DNA from: Actinocorallia herbida
GTDB lineage: Bacteria; Actinomycetota; Actinomycetes; Streptosporangiales; Streptosporangiaceae
Reading direction: 5' to 3'
DNA: 64,000 bases
Assembly: GCF_003751225.1 (NCBI RefSeq)
Contig: NZ_RJKE01000001.1
Coordinates: 8,556,001-8,620,000, forward strand
Positions 15,852 through 25,150 of the stretch are shown here, one piece after another. Made by a program: the position numbers and the translations under genes. Every line of letters begins with the position of its first letter. Within the stretch, counting starts at the first letter, position 1. Under the pieces are notes generated by a model, which saw nothing but the letters and a program-made list of their open reading frames with translations, was not told the DNA's origin and did no database searches.

Positions 15852-18800
15852 TCAGTCGGCGAGCAGGCGGTCGGCCGCCTGGCGGGCCGCGGCGCCGGTC
15901 TCGGCGGCGGTGAAGCGGGCGGCGAAGGCGCGGATCGCGTCCCGGTGGGCGGCGGCGACGTCGTCCAGCGCGCTCAGCGCGTCGACCAGTTCCGCCGAAC
16001 CGCGCACGACGGGGCCGGGGACGGTCTCCTCGTAGGGCAGAAGGAAGCCCGGCTGCTTCCCGTGCCCGGCCAGGTCGTGCGGGTGGAAGACCATCGGACG
16101 GCCGGTGAGCACGTAGTCGAACATGATCGAGGAGTAGTCGGTCACCAGCACGTCGGCGATCAACAGCAGGTCGGTCATCTCCGGATACCAGCCGACATCC
16201 CGGACGAACGAGTCGTTCCGCAGGCCGACGCCGCCCGTGCCCGGGTGCGCCCGGACCAGCAGCACGTGGTCGCGGCCCAACCGCGCCCGCGCCTCCTCAA
16301 GGTCGATCCGCAGGTCGAAGCGGGCGACGCTGCCCCGTGTCTTCCCGGCCCGCCGCGCGGGCGCGTAGAGCACGATCCTGCGGTCCGCGGGCAATCCCAG
16401 CCGCTCCCGGACGGACGCGGCGCGGGCCGCCGCGTCCGGCGCGAAGAGCGCGTCGTTGGCGGGCGAGCCGATCTCCAGCACCTCCCCCGTGTGCCCGAGG
16501 CCCGCGCGCAGCAGCGCCGACGCCCCCGAGCCCGGCGACAGCAGCACGTCCGCCTGGGCGCCCGGCGCCTCGGCCGGACGGCACAGCGGCGTGCCGGGCC
16601 CGGTCCGCAGCCAGGTCCTGCCCTCCGCGGGCAGGTGCCACGGCTGCGGCGCCGCGTCCGTGACGACGTGCCGCGCACGGGCGAGCAGCCGGTACGCCTC
16701 GCGGGTCCCGGTTCCGACGACCCGGGCCCCTTCGGGCACGACGAACCGGTCGTCGGAGCTGAGCCAGACGAGGTCGAGCCCGGTGCCGCGGCCGCGCAGC
16801 TCCTCGAACACCGCGCGCGGCCCGCCCGCGCAGGTCGCCCCGCGCCCGCTGAGGAACACCGCGGCGTCGAGCACGGGTTCCGTCCGGTACCTGGGGTAGT
16901 CGACCTCGCGGAGCATCCGCTGGGCGTAGGGGCCGCGTTCGTCGGCGGCGAGGGCCCGGCTCGCGTGCAGCCGGAGCCCTTCGCCGTAGGTGGGCCGGTA
17001 GACGCGCCGCCCCGCCCTGAGCTCCGGTGGCAGCACCGGCAGCAGCCGCCGTTCCAGGACCACGGGCCGCTCGGTGTCCCCGGTGACCGCGAGCAGCTCC
17101 CAGGTGCCGCCCGCGAGCGGCGCCGCACCGAGCGGGCCCGGCAGGGCGGCCGGGTCGAAGGCGATCCGGAAGGCGGGCCCCGACCAGCGCACGTCGAGCC
17201 GGTGCCTGTCGTGCCCGCAGCGCAGCACCACCTCGGCGGGCTCCGGCGCGCCGGGCGAACGCTCCCCCTGGAGCACCAGCGCGCCGTACTCCCAGCGCAG
17301 GTCGGTGACGGTCAGCCCGGCCGGCCTGACGACGACGGCGGCGGCCCCGTACCGGGTCCGGGTGACGGCGAGCTCGGTGCCCCCGTCGGCCCAGCGGACC
17401 TCCGCGACGGACGGCTCCACGAGCGGCGTGATCTTCTGGTCGTCGGCGGCGATCCGCAGCTCCCACTGGGCGCCGCCGGAGAACACCTCGGTGCGCGAGG
17501 TGTTGAGCTTGGCCAGGGGCACCTCGGCGGTGAAGATCTGGCCTTCGCGCCGCATCGGGAACGCGATCCGCCGCGCCCCGCACGTCGCGATGAGCGCGGC
17601 CTCGCCTTTCGCGGAGACCCAGCCCCGCACCGTCAGCAGCCCTTCTGGCGTGATGGACACGGACGTCACGAGGGACCGCACCCGCCGCACCCGGACGAAC
17701 AGCCCTTCGTCGTCGTACATGGCCTGCGCCCGGAACCCGACCCCTACGTTGAGGTACGGCGTCCAGGAGGCGCGTCCCGCGGCGGGCCGGTTGAGGGGCG
17801 CGCTCCGCTTGAGCCCGCCCGACGACAGCTCCACCACGATCCGCCAGTCGCCGCGCGGCAGCACCGGGATCTCCAGGATGAACCCCGACTCGGCGTGGCT
17901 GACCGCGGACTGCCCCGACTCCACGGTGGCCTCCGGGGCGAGCACCCTGCGCAGCACGCAGCGCTGCCGCTTCCCCGTCTTGCCTTCGACGGCCCAGGCC
18001 CGCATCCGGTCGTCGGGCTTCGTCTGGATCCTGGCGATATAGGCGTACCCCTCGATGCACAGGAGGTCGCCGTCCCACCAGACGTCCTTGACCCGGGTGC
18101 TGAGCGCCAGCTCCGACGTCACGTCGTACACGTCGTCGGGGACCGCCACTTCCGTGTCGCGCAGGAAGGGGTAGTCGGCGAGCCAGCGCCGCCGCAGCCG
18201 GCCATAGGGCCGGACGGGCGCGGAGCCCGCTTCGCGCTCGAACCTGAGCACCTCGCCGAGTTCGGGGAGCAGCCCTCGGCCGAGCAGGTGGTTGCGCAGC
18301 CTGGCGTAGGCGGGCAGGTCGCGGCCCGCGCCCTCGTCCAGGCCGCCGACGAACTCCCGGATCCGCGCGGCGGCCTCGGCGTCGCCGGACGCGTCGATCG
18401 CCCAGGCCAGCTTCGGCAGGTCGAACTCCAGGGTGAACCGGTCGAAGGCGGGCAGCGCGGCGGCCGCCTCGGCGGCGATCACCGCGCGCATCTCGCGCAG
18501 CACGGCGAGCCGGTCCCAGGCGTTGGCGGGCTCGCCGGACCGTTCGGTGATCGACGCCTCGCCCGCGTCGCGGACCCGCCACAGGTAGACCGGCCCGCTC
18601 AGCACGTCGACGCTCCTGGCCCGGACGTGCGAGCGCAGTGCGACGGGGATGTCCTCGTACAGCCCGGCGGGGAAGGCGAGCCCGGCGCGGTCCCAGAACG
18701 CGCGGCGCCACACCTTGTTCCACACGATCCGGTCGGCGACGAGGTCGGGGAACCGGCTGATGTGGGTGGCGAGCCTGTCGTCGGCGAACGCGGCCCGGTG

Positions 18801-19196
18801 CAGCTCGGAGTGCCGGACGCCCCGGTTGCCGAACCGGCGCAGCCCGCCGGACGCGAGGTCGGAGCCCGTCCGGTCGAGGGAGCCGATGAGGCTGCTGTAG
18901 GCGTCGCGGTGGACGAGGTCGTCGCCGTCGACGAAGGCCAGGAGCTCGCCGCGCGCCTGGGAGACGCCGAGGTTGCGGGCGGGTCCCGGCCCCTGGTTCT
19001 CCTGCTGGATCAGGGTGAAGCGCCGGTCCCGCTGGGTGTAGGACTTGGCGATCACCGCGCTGCCGTCCGTGGAGCCGTCGTCGACCATGATCACCTCAAG
19101 GTCGGTGAAGGTCTGCGCGGCCAGCGAGTCCAGGCACGCGGGCAGGTAGCGCTCAACGTTGTAGATCGGGACGACGACGCTCAGCCGAGGGCTCAT
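15852..19196 (-). CDS. GT2 glycosyltransferase + degenerate CDP-glycerol transferase fusion
   Basis: 1114 residues from ATG (MSPRLSVVVPIYN); the open frame continues upstream only as antisense-free leader inside the next gene. Residues 1-230 are an intact GT2 (GT-A) domain: VDDGSTDG (38-45) and the metal-binding VDGDD (89-93). A ~500-residue middle part has repeated beta-rich sections. Residues ~750-1114 are a TagF-like CDP-glycerol:glycerophosphotransferase (GT-B) domain. It keeps the RAHP motif (~982) and VTDYSS (~1018) but the usual QTWHGTP is replaced by RTGPGTP (~864), removing one of the two catalytic histidines. Its start overlaps the stop of the upstream gene by four bases. Probably builds a teichoic-acid-like wall polymer at the inner membrane face. 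Confidence 0.8.
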   Translation of the reverse strand: MSPRLSVVVPIYNVERYLPACLDSLAAQTFTDLEVIMVDDGSTDGSAVIAKSYTQRDRRFTLIQQENQGPGPARNLGVSQARGELLAFVDGDDLVHRDAYSSLIGSLDRTGSDLASGGLRRFGNRGVRHSELHRAAFADDRLATHISRFPDLVADRIVWNKVWRRAFWDRAGLAFPAGLYEDIPVALRSHVRARSVDVLSGPVYLWRVRDAGEASITERSGEPANAWDRLAVLREMRAVIAAEAAAALPAFDRFTLEFDLPKLAWAIDASGDAEAAARIREFVGGLDEGAGRDLPAYARLRNHLLGRGLLPELGEVLRFEREAGSAPVRPYGRLRRRWLADYPFLRDTEVAVPDDVYDVTSELALSTRVKDVWWDGDLLCIEGYAYIARIQTKPDDRMRAWAVEGKTGKRQRCVLRRVLAPEATVESGQSAVSHAESGFILEIPVLPRGDWRIVVELSSGGLKRSAPLNRPAAGRASWTPYLNVGVGFRAQAMYDDEGLFVRVRRVRSLVTSVSITPEGLLTVRGWVSAKGEAALIATCGARRIAFPMRREGQIFTAEVPLAKLNTSRTEVFSGGAQWELRIAADDQKITPLVEPSVAEVRWADGGTELAVTRTRYGAAAVVVRPAGLTVTDLRWEYGALVLQGERSPGAPEPAEVVLRCGHDRHRLDVRWSGPAFRIAFDPAALPGPLGAAPLAGGTWELLAVTGDTERPVVLERRLLPVLPPELRAGRRVYRPTYGEGLRLHASRALAADERGPYAQRMLREVDYPRYRTEPVLDAAVFLSGRGATCAGGPRAVFEELRGRGTGLDLVWLSSDDRFVVPEGARVVGTGTREAYRLLARARHVVTDAAPQPWHLPAEGRTWLRTGPGTPLCRPAEAPGAQADVLLSPGSGASALLRAGLGHTGEVLEIGSPANDALFAPDAAARAASVRERLGLPADRRIVLYAPARRAGKTRGSVARFDLRIDLEEARARLGRDHVLLVRAHPGTGGVGLRNDSFVRDVGWYPEMTDLLLIADVLVTDYSSIMFDYVLTGRPMVFHPHDLAGHGKQPGFLLPYEETVPGPVVRGSAELVDALSALDDVAAAHRDAIRAFAARFTAAETGAAARQAADRLLAD

Positions 19197-22100
19197 CGGG
19201 CCTTCCTCTTGCGTTTCTTGCGGGACACGCCGAAGACCCGGTCGTCGCGGGGCCGGTCGAACACCCTGCCGAGCACCCGCGCCGAGGCGAGGCCGTCGTC
19301 CAGGGGGCAGAACCGGGCCGCGAACCCCGCGCTGGAGCCGCACGGGTCGCGCAGCGCCGCGGCGAGGTCGCCGAGGTCGTCGAGCACGGGCCCCGGCCCT
19401 TCCAGGACGACGTCGAAGTATTTGCGGTGCCAAACGGGGCGGTGGCAGTACACGGGACGGCCCGTGACGGCGAAGTCGAACATCAGCGCCGACACCCCGG
19501 TGACGAGCAGGTCGGCGGCCAGGCACAGGTCGGTGGGGTCACGGTCGGCGGCGGCGAGGAACACCGTGCCGGGCTCCACCTCAGCGCGAAGGGCGGCCAC
19601 GTCGAGCGCGCGGTCGTGCAGGATGACGCGGGCGTCGGAGGGCAGCCCGAGCCTTGCCCGTGCCGCCTTGGACGCCTCGGTGAGGTCGAGCGCCGCGAGC
19701 ACGTCGTTGCGCGGGTACCCCGACTCCACGATCGGCCCGTCGTATTCGAAGGCGTTGCGGAGGATCTGGGTGCTGTAGGCGTTCGGCGAGACCAGGTGGT
19801 CCCACTGGGCGACGTCGGCGGCGATCCGCTCCTGCCGGGCGGCCTCGGCGAAGCCGCGCGGCTCGCGCGGATCGAATCCGAGCCCGGCGAGCGGCGCGCC
19901 GTGCCAGGTCTGGACGTACACCTGGCCTTCGCGCTTGCGGAACCACTCGGGCATGAGCCCGTCGCCGACCACCCACCGGGAGGTCGCCAGGGCGGCGTAG
20001 TGCTCGGCGCTGTCGCGGACCACGCAGTCGGCTCCGTCGGGGACGGCGAAGGAGGCGTCCCGCGCGATCCACAGGAGGTCGAGGTCGGGACGGCGCTCAC
20101 GCAGCGCCTCGTAGAGCGCGCGCGGGCTTCCGGAGCAGCGGGTGCCCTCGCTCGCCTCGAACACCACCCGGTCGAACAGGGGCCTGCCGCGCAGCCGCGG
20201 GTAGTGCTGCTCGGCGAGCCTGCGCTGGTGGAAGCCGCCGCGCTCCTCGTCGCGCAGGCCCGGCCTGATCCGCAGCCGCAGGCCGTCGCGGGCGGTGACG
20301 CGCAGGTCGTATTCGGCCCTGCCGCAGCGGCGGGGCCCGGGGAGGCGCCCCGCGGCGGCCCGGTCGATCGTGGCGGCGGTGCCCTCGACGTCGACGAGGT
20401 CCCACTCGCCGCCGCGGATCGGGACGAGCTCGGTGTACCGGACGGGCACGTCGCCGTCGGCGTCGCAGGGCAGCGCGCGCAGTTCGCCGGTGCCGGTGTG
20501 CCGCAGCCAGAGGCCCGTGCCCAGGTCGCCGGACAGCAGCACGCCGGTCGCGCCCTCGGGTTCCGCGCGCAGGACCCGCGGCCCCGCGGGGCGCCTGGCG
20601 AGCGCGAGCAGGCCGTCCTCGTCGCGGCGCAGGACGAGCCCGCAGGACGCGACGGGCGGCAGGTCGCCCGCGGTCAGCGGCGCCGAGCCGAGCCGGAGCG
20701 GCAGCTCGCCCGTCCCCGCGGAGCCCCCCAGGACGGCGAGGGGCACGCGGGCGCGGAACCCGTCCTCACCGGTGAGCTCCAGCGGCGCCTCCGCGGATCC
20801 GGCGAGCAGCGGGAAGTCCTCCTCGGGCGACCAGCCGGTGAGGACGAGGTCGCCGTCCTCGACCGAGCAGCCGGTGACCAGGGCGCGCAGCGGGCGGACC
20901 CGCAGCGCGAACGTGCCGGCGCACACCGGCTGCGCCCACAGGCCGGCGCCGACCCGGACGCCCGCCGGGTGGGCACGGCGCAGGTCGGCGGGCCCCGCGA
21001 CGAACGCGGTGCGCCGGACGCCGCGGTGCGCGAACACCGCCTCGAGCCGCCACTCCCCCGGGTCGAGCCTTGCCGCGTCGACGATCGCCGCGAACCCCCC
21101 GCCCCGGTAGGCGGCCGCGGCCTGGGCGGACCGCGCGGTGAGGTCGGGCCGGTCGACGCGCTGGTGGTCGACGGGCACGCGGCGCCGGCCCCCGGCCTCC
21201 ACGAGGGTCAGCCGGAGCTCGCCGTCGCCGGTGCCGGACAGGTCGAGCAGCTCGACGTAGGCGTGACCGGTGATCCGCAGCAGCGACCCGTGCACGTGCT
21301 CGACCTCGTCGACCCCTGCGGCGAACGTCATCTCCTGGGCCGCGCGCAGCAGTTCCTGCGGGACCCGGTTGTCGAAGAGCTGCGGGTAGTGGTGGTACCA
21401 GGTCCGCCAGAGGATGCCGCGTTGGATGACGCCCGCGCGGGTGCCCCAGGCCTGCTCGTACCTGGTCACCTCGAGGAATTCCTCGAGCAGGCCCTCGGCC
21501 GTCAGATGGCAGCGCATCCGGTGCGCGACGGGGCCGTGGTGGAACAGGTCGCGGGACACCGTGGACAGGTAGGCGTGCGCGGCCTCGAACAGGTCCTCCC
21601 TGCCCTCCTCCACCTGCGCCACGGCGTGCAGCAGCCCGGTGAGCTCGCCGATGACGGCGCTGCGGTCGAACTCGGCGCGCTGCCTCGGCGCGTGCGCCGC
21701 GAGGTGGGCCGACGCCTCGGCGAGCGCCCCGAGCAGCGCGACCGGATCCCGGCTGACGGGCGCGGGATGCCCGTGCACGAGGTCGGGGAGCACGTCGGTC
21801 CGGCCGGCGAGGGTGTGCGCGGCGGCCACCAGGAGGAGGTCGGCCTCCGGTCCGTCGCGGAAGGACAGCCCATGGCGGTCCCAGAACGATCTGCGGAAGA
21901 CCTTCGCGCCCAGCGTGCGGTGGTGCAGGAGCAAAGGCTCGCTCTTCAGGCTGAGTTCCGTGCGGGCCGTCGTGAACAGGCCGTCGGGGTAGCGCACCCC
22001 TGCGGCCCTGCCCAGGGCCAGGTCGGATCCGGTCCTTTCCAGGGACGCCACGAGCGGCCCCGGAGAGACGAGGTCGCCCGGGTCGGCGAAAGCCAGGTAG

Positions 22101-22360
22101 GAGCCCGTGGCGTGGCGTACGCCGACGTTGCGCGGGGCCTCCCCCGCCTCGCCCCTGACGAGGGCGAACCGCTCGTCCGCGGCCGCGTACTCCTTGGCCA
22201 CGGTGTCGGCGCCGTCAAGGGCGCCGGCGTCGACCATCACCACGCGCAACCCGGTCCCGTAGGTCCCGATCCCGGTCCCGGCCGCGGCCAAGGCGGCGAG
22301 GGTGTCGCCGAGCCCGTCGGAGGCCGTGAACGCGACGACCACGCTCAGCACGGGCGGCAT
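19193..22360 (-). CDS. Degenerate GT2 + degenerate CDP-glycerol transferase fusion
   Basis: 1055 residues, same architecture as its downstream neighbour (GT2 ~1-230, beta-rich middle, TagF-like end). Here the GT2 motifs have drifted (VDAGALDG for VDDGSTDG; ADPGD for VDGDD). In the GT-B part the first catalytic motif QTWHGAP (817-823) and SGYPRND are intact, but the segment carrying YAPTWR and the RAH motif is shortened and lost, and VTDYSS reads VTGVSA. The protein ends in a very basic tail (RKKRKRKAR). Expressed with both neighbours: one base separates it from the gene upstream and it overlaps the one downstream. May be a scaffold or act only in complex with the neighbour. Confidence 0.75.
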   Translation of the reverse strand: MPPVLSVVVAFTASDGLGDTLAALAAAGTGIGTYGTGLRVVMVDAGALDGADTVAKEYAAADERFALVRGEAGEAPRNVGVRHATGSYLAFADPGDLVSPGPLVASLERTGSDLALGRAAGVRYPDGLFTTARTELSLKSEPLLLHHRTLGAKVFRRSFWDRHGLSFRDGPEADLLLVAAAHTLAGRTDVLPDLVHGHPAPVSRDPVALLGALAEASAHLAAHAPRQRAEFDRSAVIGELTGLLHAVAQVEEGREDLFEAAHAYLSTVSRDLFHHGPVAHRMRCHLTAEGLLEEFLEVTRYEQAWGTRAGVIQRGILWRTWYHHYPQLFDNRVPQELLRAAQEMTFAAGVDEVEHVHGSLLRITGHAYVELLDLSGTGDGELRLTLVEAGGRRRVPVDHQRVDRPDLTARSAQAAAAYRGGGFAAIVDAARLDPGEWRLEAVFAHRGVRRTAFVAGPADLRRAHPAGVRVGAGLWAQPVCAGTFALRVRPLRALVTGCSVEDGDLVLTGWSPEEDFPLLAGSAEAPLELTGEDGFRARVPLAVLGGSAGTGELPLRLGSAPLTAGDLPPVASCGLVLRRDEDGLLALARRPAGPRVLRAEPEGATGVLLSGDLGTGLWLRHTGTGELRALPCDADGDVPVRYTELVPIRGGEWDLVDVEGTAATIDRAAAGRLPGPRRCGRAEYDLRVTARDGLRLRIRPGLRDEERGGFHQRRLAEQHYPRLRGRPLFDRVVFEASEGTRCSGSPRALYEALRERRPDLDLLWIARDASFAVPDGADCVVRDSAEHYAALATSRWVVGDGLMPEWFRKREGQVYVQTWHGAPLAGLGFDPREPRGFAEAARQERIAADVAQWDHLVSPNAYSTQILRNAFEYDGPIVESGYPRNDVLAALDLTEASKAARARLGLPSDARVILHDRALDVAALRAEVEPGTVFLAAADRDPTDLCLAADLLVTGVSALMFDFAVTGRPVYCHRPVWHRKYFDVVLEGPGPVLDDLGDLAAALRDPCGSSAGFAARFCPLDDGLASARVLGRVFDRPRDDRVFGVSRKKRKRKAR

Positions 22361-22361
22361 G

Positions 22362-23918
22362 TCACATCCCCTTGAAGACGTGCTCGATCACCCGGCCGGA
22401 GGCGTCCCCGTCGTCGAACGGGCAGAACTCGGCCAGGAAGTCCTCCGCCGCGCCGTGCTCCACCCCGGCGCGCAGCGCGGCGACGACGTCGCCGGACGTG
22501 CGCAGCAGGGGGCCGGGGGACTTCTCCTCGAGGTCGAGGTAGAGGCCGCGCACCTCGTCGCGGTAGTGGTCCAGGTCGGGCGCGAACACCACGACGGGAC
22601 GGCCGGTGCCCGCGAAGTCGATCATCGTCGATGAGTAGTCGGTCACCAGGACGTCGGCGGCCAGCAGCAGGTCGGCCATGTCCGGGTAGGCGGTCACGTC
22701 GCGCACGAAGCCGTCGGGGCGGGGCCAGCCGCCGCCCTTGCGGGCGTTGCGGTGCGCCCGGACGAGCAGGACATGGTCGCCGTCCAGGGCCCGGCGGGCG
22801 TCGGCGACGTCGAGGGCGAGGTCCTGCGCGGTCCCGGAGAAGCGCAGGTCATCACGCCAGGTGGGGGCGTACAGGACGACCTTCTTGTCTTCGGGGAGCC
22901 GGAGCCTGGCCCGTACGGCGGCAGCCCTCGCCTCCCGGTCCGGACGGTGCAGCGTGTCGTTCCGGGGATAGCCGACCTCCAGGACTTCTCCTTCGAAGCC
23001 GTACGCGCGGCGAAGGATCGGCGTCGCGTACGGGCTCGGCGAGATCAGGTAGTCCCATTGCGGCGTGTCTCCGCGGATGTGGGCGAACGCGGCCTCTCGC
23101 CGGTCGGGCAGCACCGCGATGTCGAAGCCGAGGTGCTTGACCGGGGTGCCGTGCCACGTCTGGAGGTAGGTCTGGCCCTCGCGCTTGCGGAACCACCGCG
23201 GCAGCCGCACGTTCCCGACGAGGTACCTGGCCCTCGCCATCACCTCGTAGTGGGCGCGGGAGCCCGCCAGCACGACCTCCGCGCCCGGCGGGGCGGCGAA
23301 CTGCCCGTCGGCGCTGATCCAGACGAGATCGAGCCCGAGGTCACGGCGGAGCAGCTCGTCGTGGATCGCCCGGGGGTTGCAGGACGCGGCCCGGCCGCTC
23401 ATCGAGTCGAAGACGACCAGGTCGAGCAGCGGGAGCGCCCTGCGGCCCGCGTAGTGCCCCGACTGAAGGCGTTCCTGGGCGCGCGGGCCCCGCTCGTCGG
23501 GCGCGTGGTGCGCGGCGACCGACAGGAAGAACCGGGTGCCGCGCTGGACCGGGGTGAACACGTGAAGGCCGTCGACCCGCTTCTGCGGCAGGCGCCTGCC
23601 CGTCCAGCGGGCGTCGCGCAGCTCCCATTCGCCGCTGGCGAGCGGGATCTCCTCCCCGAAGGACAGGATGCGCGTGCAAGGCACCCGGACGCCTTCCGCG
23701 GTTCCCGGGACGGTCACCTCACGCCCCGTCCGGCGGTGCCGTAGGACAAGGCTCTGGGGGACACGGGAACCGGTCAGAAGGAGGTCGCCCTCGGCCGTCC
23801 AGGCGGCCTGGTCGATCCGGAACTCGGCGCGGCCGTGCTCCTTGAGCCGGGCCAGGGCCCGCCGGGCGGGGGCCGGCACATGGGCGGACGACCAGCGCAA
23901 AAGCCTAAGGACGGGCAC
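22362..23918 (-). CDS. CDP-glycerol glycerophosphotransferase (TagF/TagB-like)
   Basis: 518 residues from a GTG (V-P-V-L-R-L-L) that has GGAGAG six bases upstream; an earlier GTG at 23939 is less well placed. The GT-B domain is complete: QTWHGTP (253-259), SPSPYATPIL, VGYPRND, VLYAPTWRDD, VRAHRN (~386-391) and VTDYSSTMIDF (~425-435). It transfers glycerol-phosphate (or a related polyol-phosphate) from CDP-glycerol to a growing wall polymer. It is first in the three-gene minus-strand operon and is the only one of the three with both catalytic histidines. Confidence 0.85.
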   Translation of the reverse strand: MPVLRLLRWSSAHVPAPARRALARLKEHGRAEFRIDQAAWTAEGDLLLTGSRVPQSLVLRHRRTGREVTVPGTAEGVRVPCTRILSFGEEIPLASGEWELRDARWTGRRLPQKRVDGLHVFTPVQRGTRFFLSVAAHHAPDERGPRAQERLQSGHYAGRRALPLLDLVVFDSMSGRAASCNPRAIHDELLRRDLGLDLVWISADGQFAAPPGAEVVLAGSRAHYEVMARARYLVGNVRLPRWFRKREGQTYLQTWHGTPVKHLGFDIAVLPDRREAAFAHIRGDTPQWDYLISPSPYATPILRRAYGFEGEVLEVGYPRNDTLHRPDREARAAAVRARLRLPEDKKVVLYAPTWRDDLRFSGTAQDLALDVADARRALDGDHVLLVRAHRNARKGGGWPRPDGFVRDVTAYPDMADLLLAADVLVTDYSSTMIDFAGTGRPVVVFAPDLDHYRDEVRGLYLDLEEKSPGPLLRTSGDVVAALRAGVEHGAAEDFLAEFCPFDDGDASGRVIEHVFKGM

Positions 23919-24127
23919 GGACACCTCTCCTATCCCCACTCAACGTCATGATCAGCGCACAGAAAGTAACAACACGATGGCCGACCCGCCACCGTGAGTC
24001 ACCGGGGCGCAGGCTTGGCCATGACGCTCAGCATGGTCACATTGCGCACCCGCTGCTCACGTTGAGTGAGTAGATGGAGGTCCCTTGACGCAATCTTGAG
24101 GTTGCGCCCGCCTCATGATCCGCCCGG

Positions 24128-25051
24128 TCAGGCGGCTATGTGGACTTTCCAATCCTTGTCCCGCACCGCGCGGCGCATCGTGGCGGCGAGCAGGCCGAAC
24201 TCCTCGGCGCGCGGCGACGTCGCCCGGTGGATGAGCCCGATGCGGCGGGAGGGCGCGGGCTGGGCGAAGCGGTGCAGGGCCATGCCCGACCTTCCGGACT
24301 CCACGGGTACCGCGGACTCCGGCAGCAGGGTCACGCCGAGCCCGCCGGACACCAGCTGCACCAGCGTGGCGAGGCTTGTGGCGTAGGTGGCCGCGGCGGC
24401 CTTGGCGCCGACCTCCCGGCACACCTCGAGCGCCTGGTCGCGCAGGCAGTGCCCCTCGTTGAGCAGCAGCACGTCGAGGTCGCTCAGCACCTGGCGCTCC
24501 ACCGGCTCGACGATCTCCAGGCCCCACGGCGCGGCGAGGACGAACTCCTCGCGGTACAGCTCCTGCTCGACGATCCCGGGGACGGTCACCGGAAGCGCGA
24601 GCACTACCACGTCCAGGCGGCCGGCGAGGAGTTCTGTGACGCAGATCGCCGTCTGCTCTTCCCGTACAGAAAGCTCAATGTCGGGAAAATCACAATTAAG
24701 AGCGGGGAGAAGGGTCGGCAGCAAATAGGGCGCGACGGTCGGAATGACCCCCAGCCGCAATGGTCCGGCCAAAGGTCCCTTGTCCGCGGCGACCTCTTCT
24801 GCCATGCGGTCGAGTTCGGCGAGTACGATCGCCGCCCGGCGCGCCACGATTTCGCCCGCGGGGGTCAGCAGGACCTTGCGTGTGGTGCGTTCCACAAGCC
24901 GGGTGGCCAGGGTGTCCTCCAGCGCGGCCACCGCCGCCGAGAGGGAGGGCTGGCTCATGCGCAGCGCGGCCGCGGCGTCCCGGAAGTGTAGATAGTCCGC
25001 TACAGCGAGAAACGCCCTCAATTGGGCGATCGTCGGACGGCTGATAGCCAA
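24128..25051 (-). CDS. oxyR: LysR-family peroxide regulator OxyR
   Basis: 307 residues. N-terminal winged helix: IAQLRAFLAVADYLHFRDAA and MSQPSLSAAVAALEDTLATR. The effector domain follows. Divergent from ahpC-ahpD, as in mycobacteria and streptomycetes, which supports OxyR. Two cysteines match the redox pair context: CVTELLAG is in the effector domain and GHCLRDQALEVC contains the CX8C pair typical of OxyR. The start is a TTG; an in-frame stop lies two codons upstream, so no longer N-terminus is possible. GGAG abuts the TTG, an unusually tight ribosome site. Confidence 0.85.
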   Translation of the reverse strand: MAISRPTIAQLRAFLAVADYLHFRDAAAALRMSQPSLSAAVAALEDTLATRLVERTTRKVLLTPAGEIVARRAAIVLAELDRMAEEVAADKGPLAGPLRLGVIPTVAPYLLPTLLPALNCDFPDIELSVREEQTAICVTELLAGRLDVVVLALPVTVPGIVEQELYREEFVLAAPWGLEIVEPVERQVLSDLDVLLLNEGHCLRDQALEVCREVGAKAAAATYATSLATLVQLVSGGLGVTLLPESAVPVESGRSGMALHRFAQPAPSRRIGLIHRATSPRAEEFGLLAATMRRAVRDKDWKVHIAA

Positions 25052-25058
25052 CTCCTAT
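25044..25058. promoter_or_regulatory. Candidate OxyR half-operator
   Basis: ATAG-N7-CTAT, exactly the spacing of one OxyR half-site (ATAGNTNNNANCTAT), in the 99-base gap between oxyR and ahpC. It overlaps the oxyR TTG start, so binding could both autoregulate oxyR and control ahpC from about 90 bases upstream of its ATG. Confidence 0.5.
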
Positions 25059-25150
25059 CAAGAAACCACTGTTCCCTCGATTTCTCACATGACGATACCT
25101 GCGGGATGCTGGGCGGCAGTCACCGACCCCATTTCGACCTTGGAGGGCCC

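Noticed and set aside
15945..22375. Very long plus-strand open frames (over 980 codons) opposite the wall-polymer genes
   Set aside because: Their products are low-complexity Gly/Arg/Val/Ala-rich strings with no domain; they are antisense shadows produced by high GC. The minus-strand frames have clear motifs.
24020..24064. ATG frame for a 14-residue Cys/Arg peptide (MTLSMVTLRTRCSR)
   Set aside because: Looks like a leader peptide but has no ribosome site and no plus-strand gene follows it.
24987..25004. TGTAG-N8-CTACA inverted repeat as an operator
   Set aside because: It lies inside the oxyR coding sequence, in its helix-turn-helix region, and matches no regulator consensus I know.
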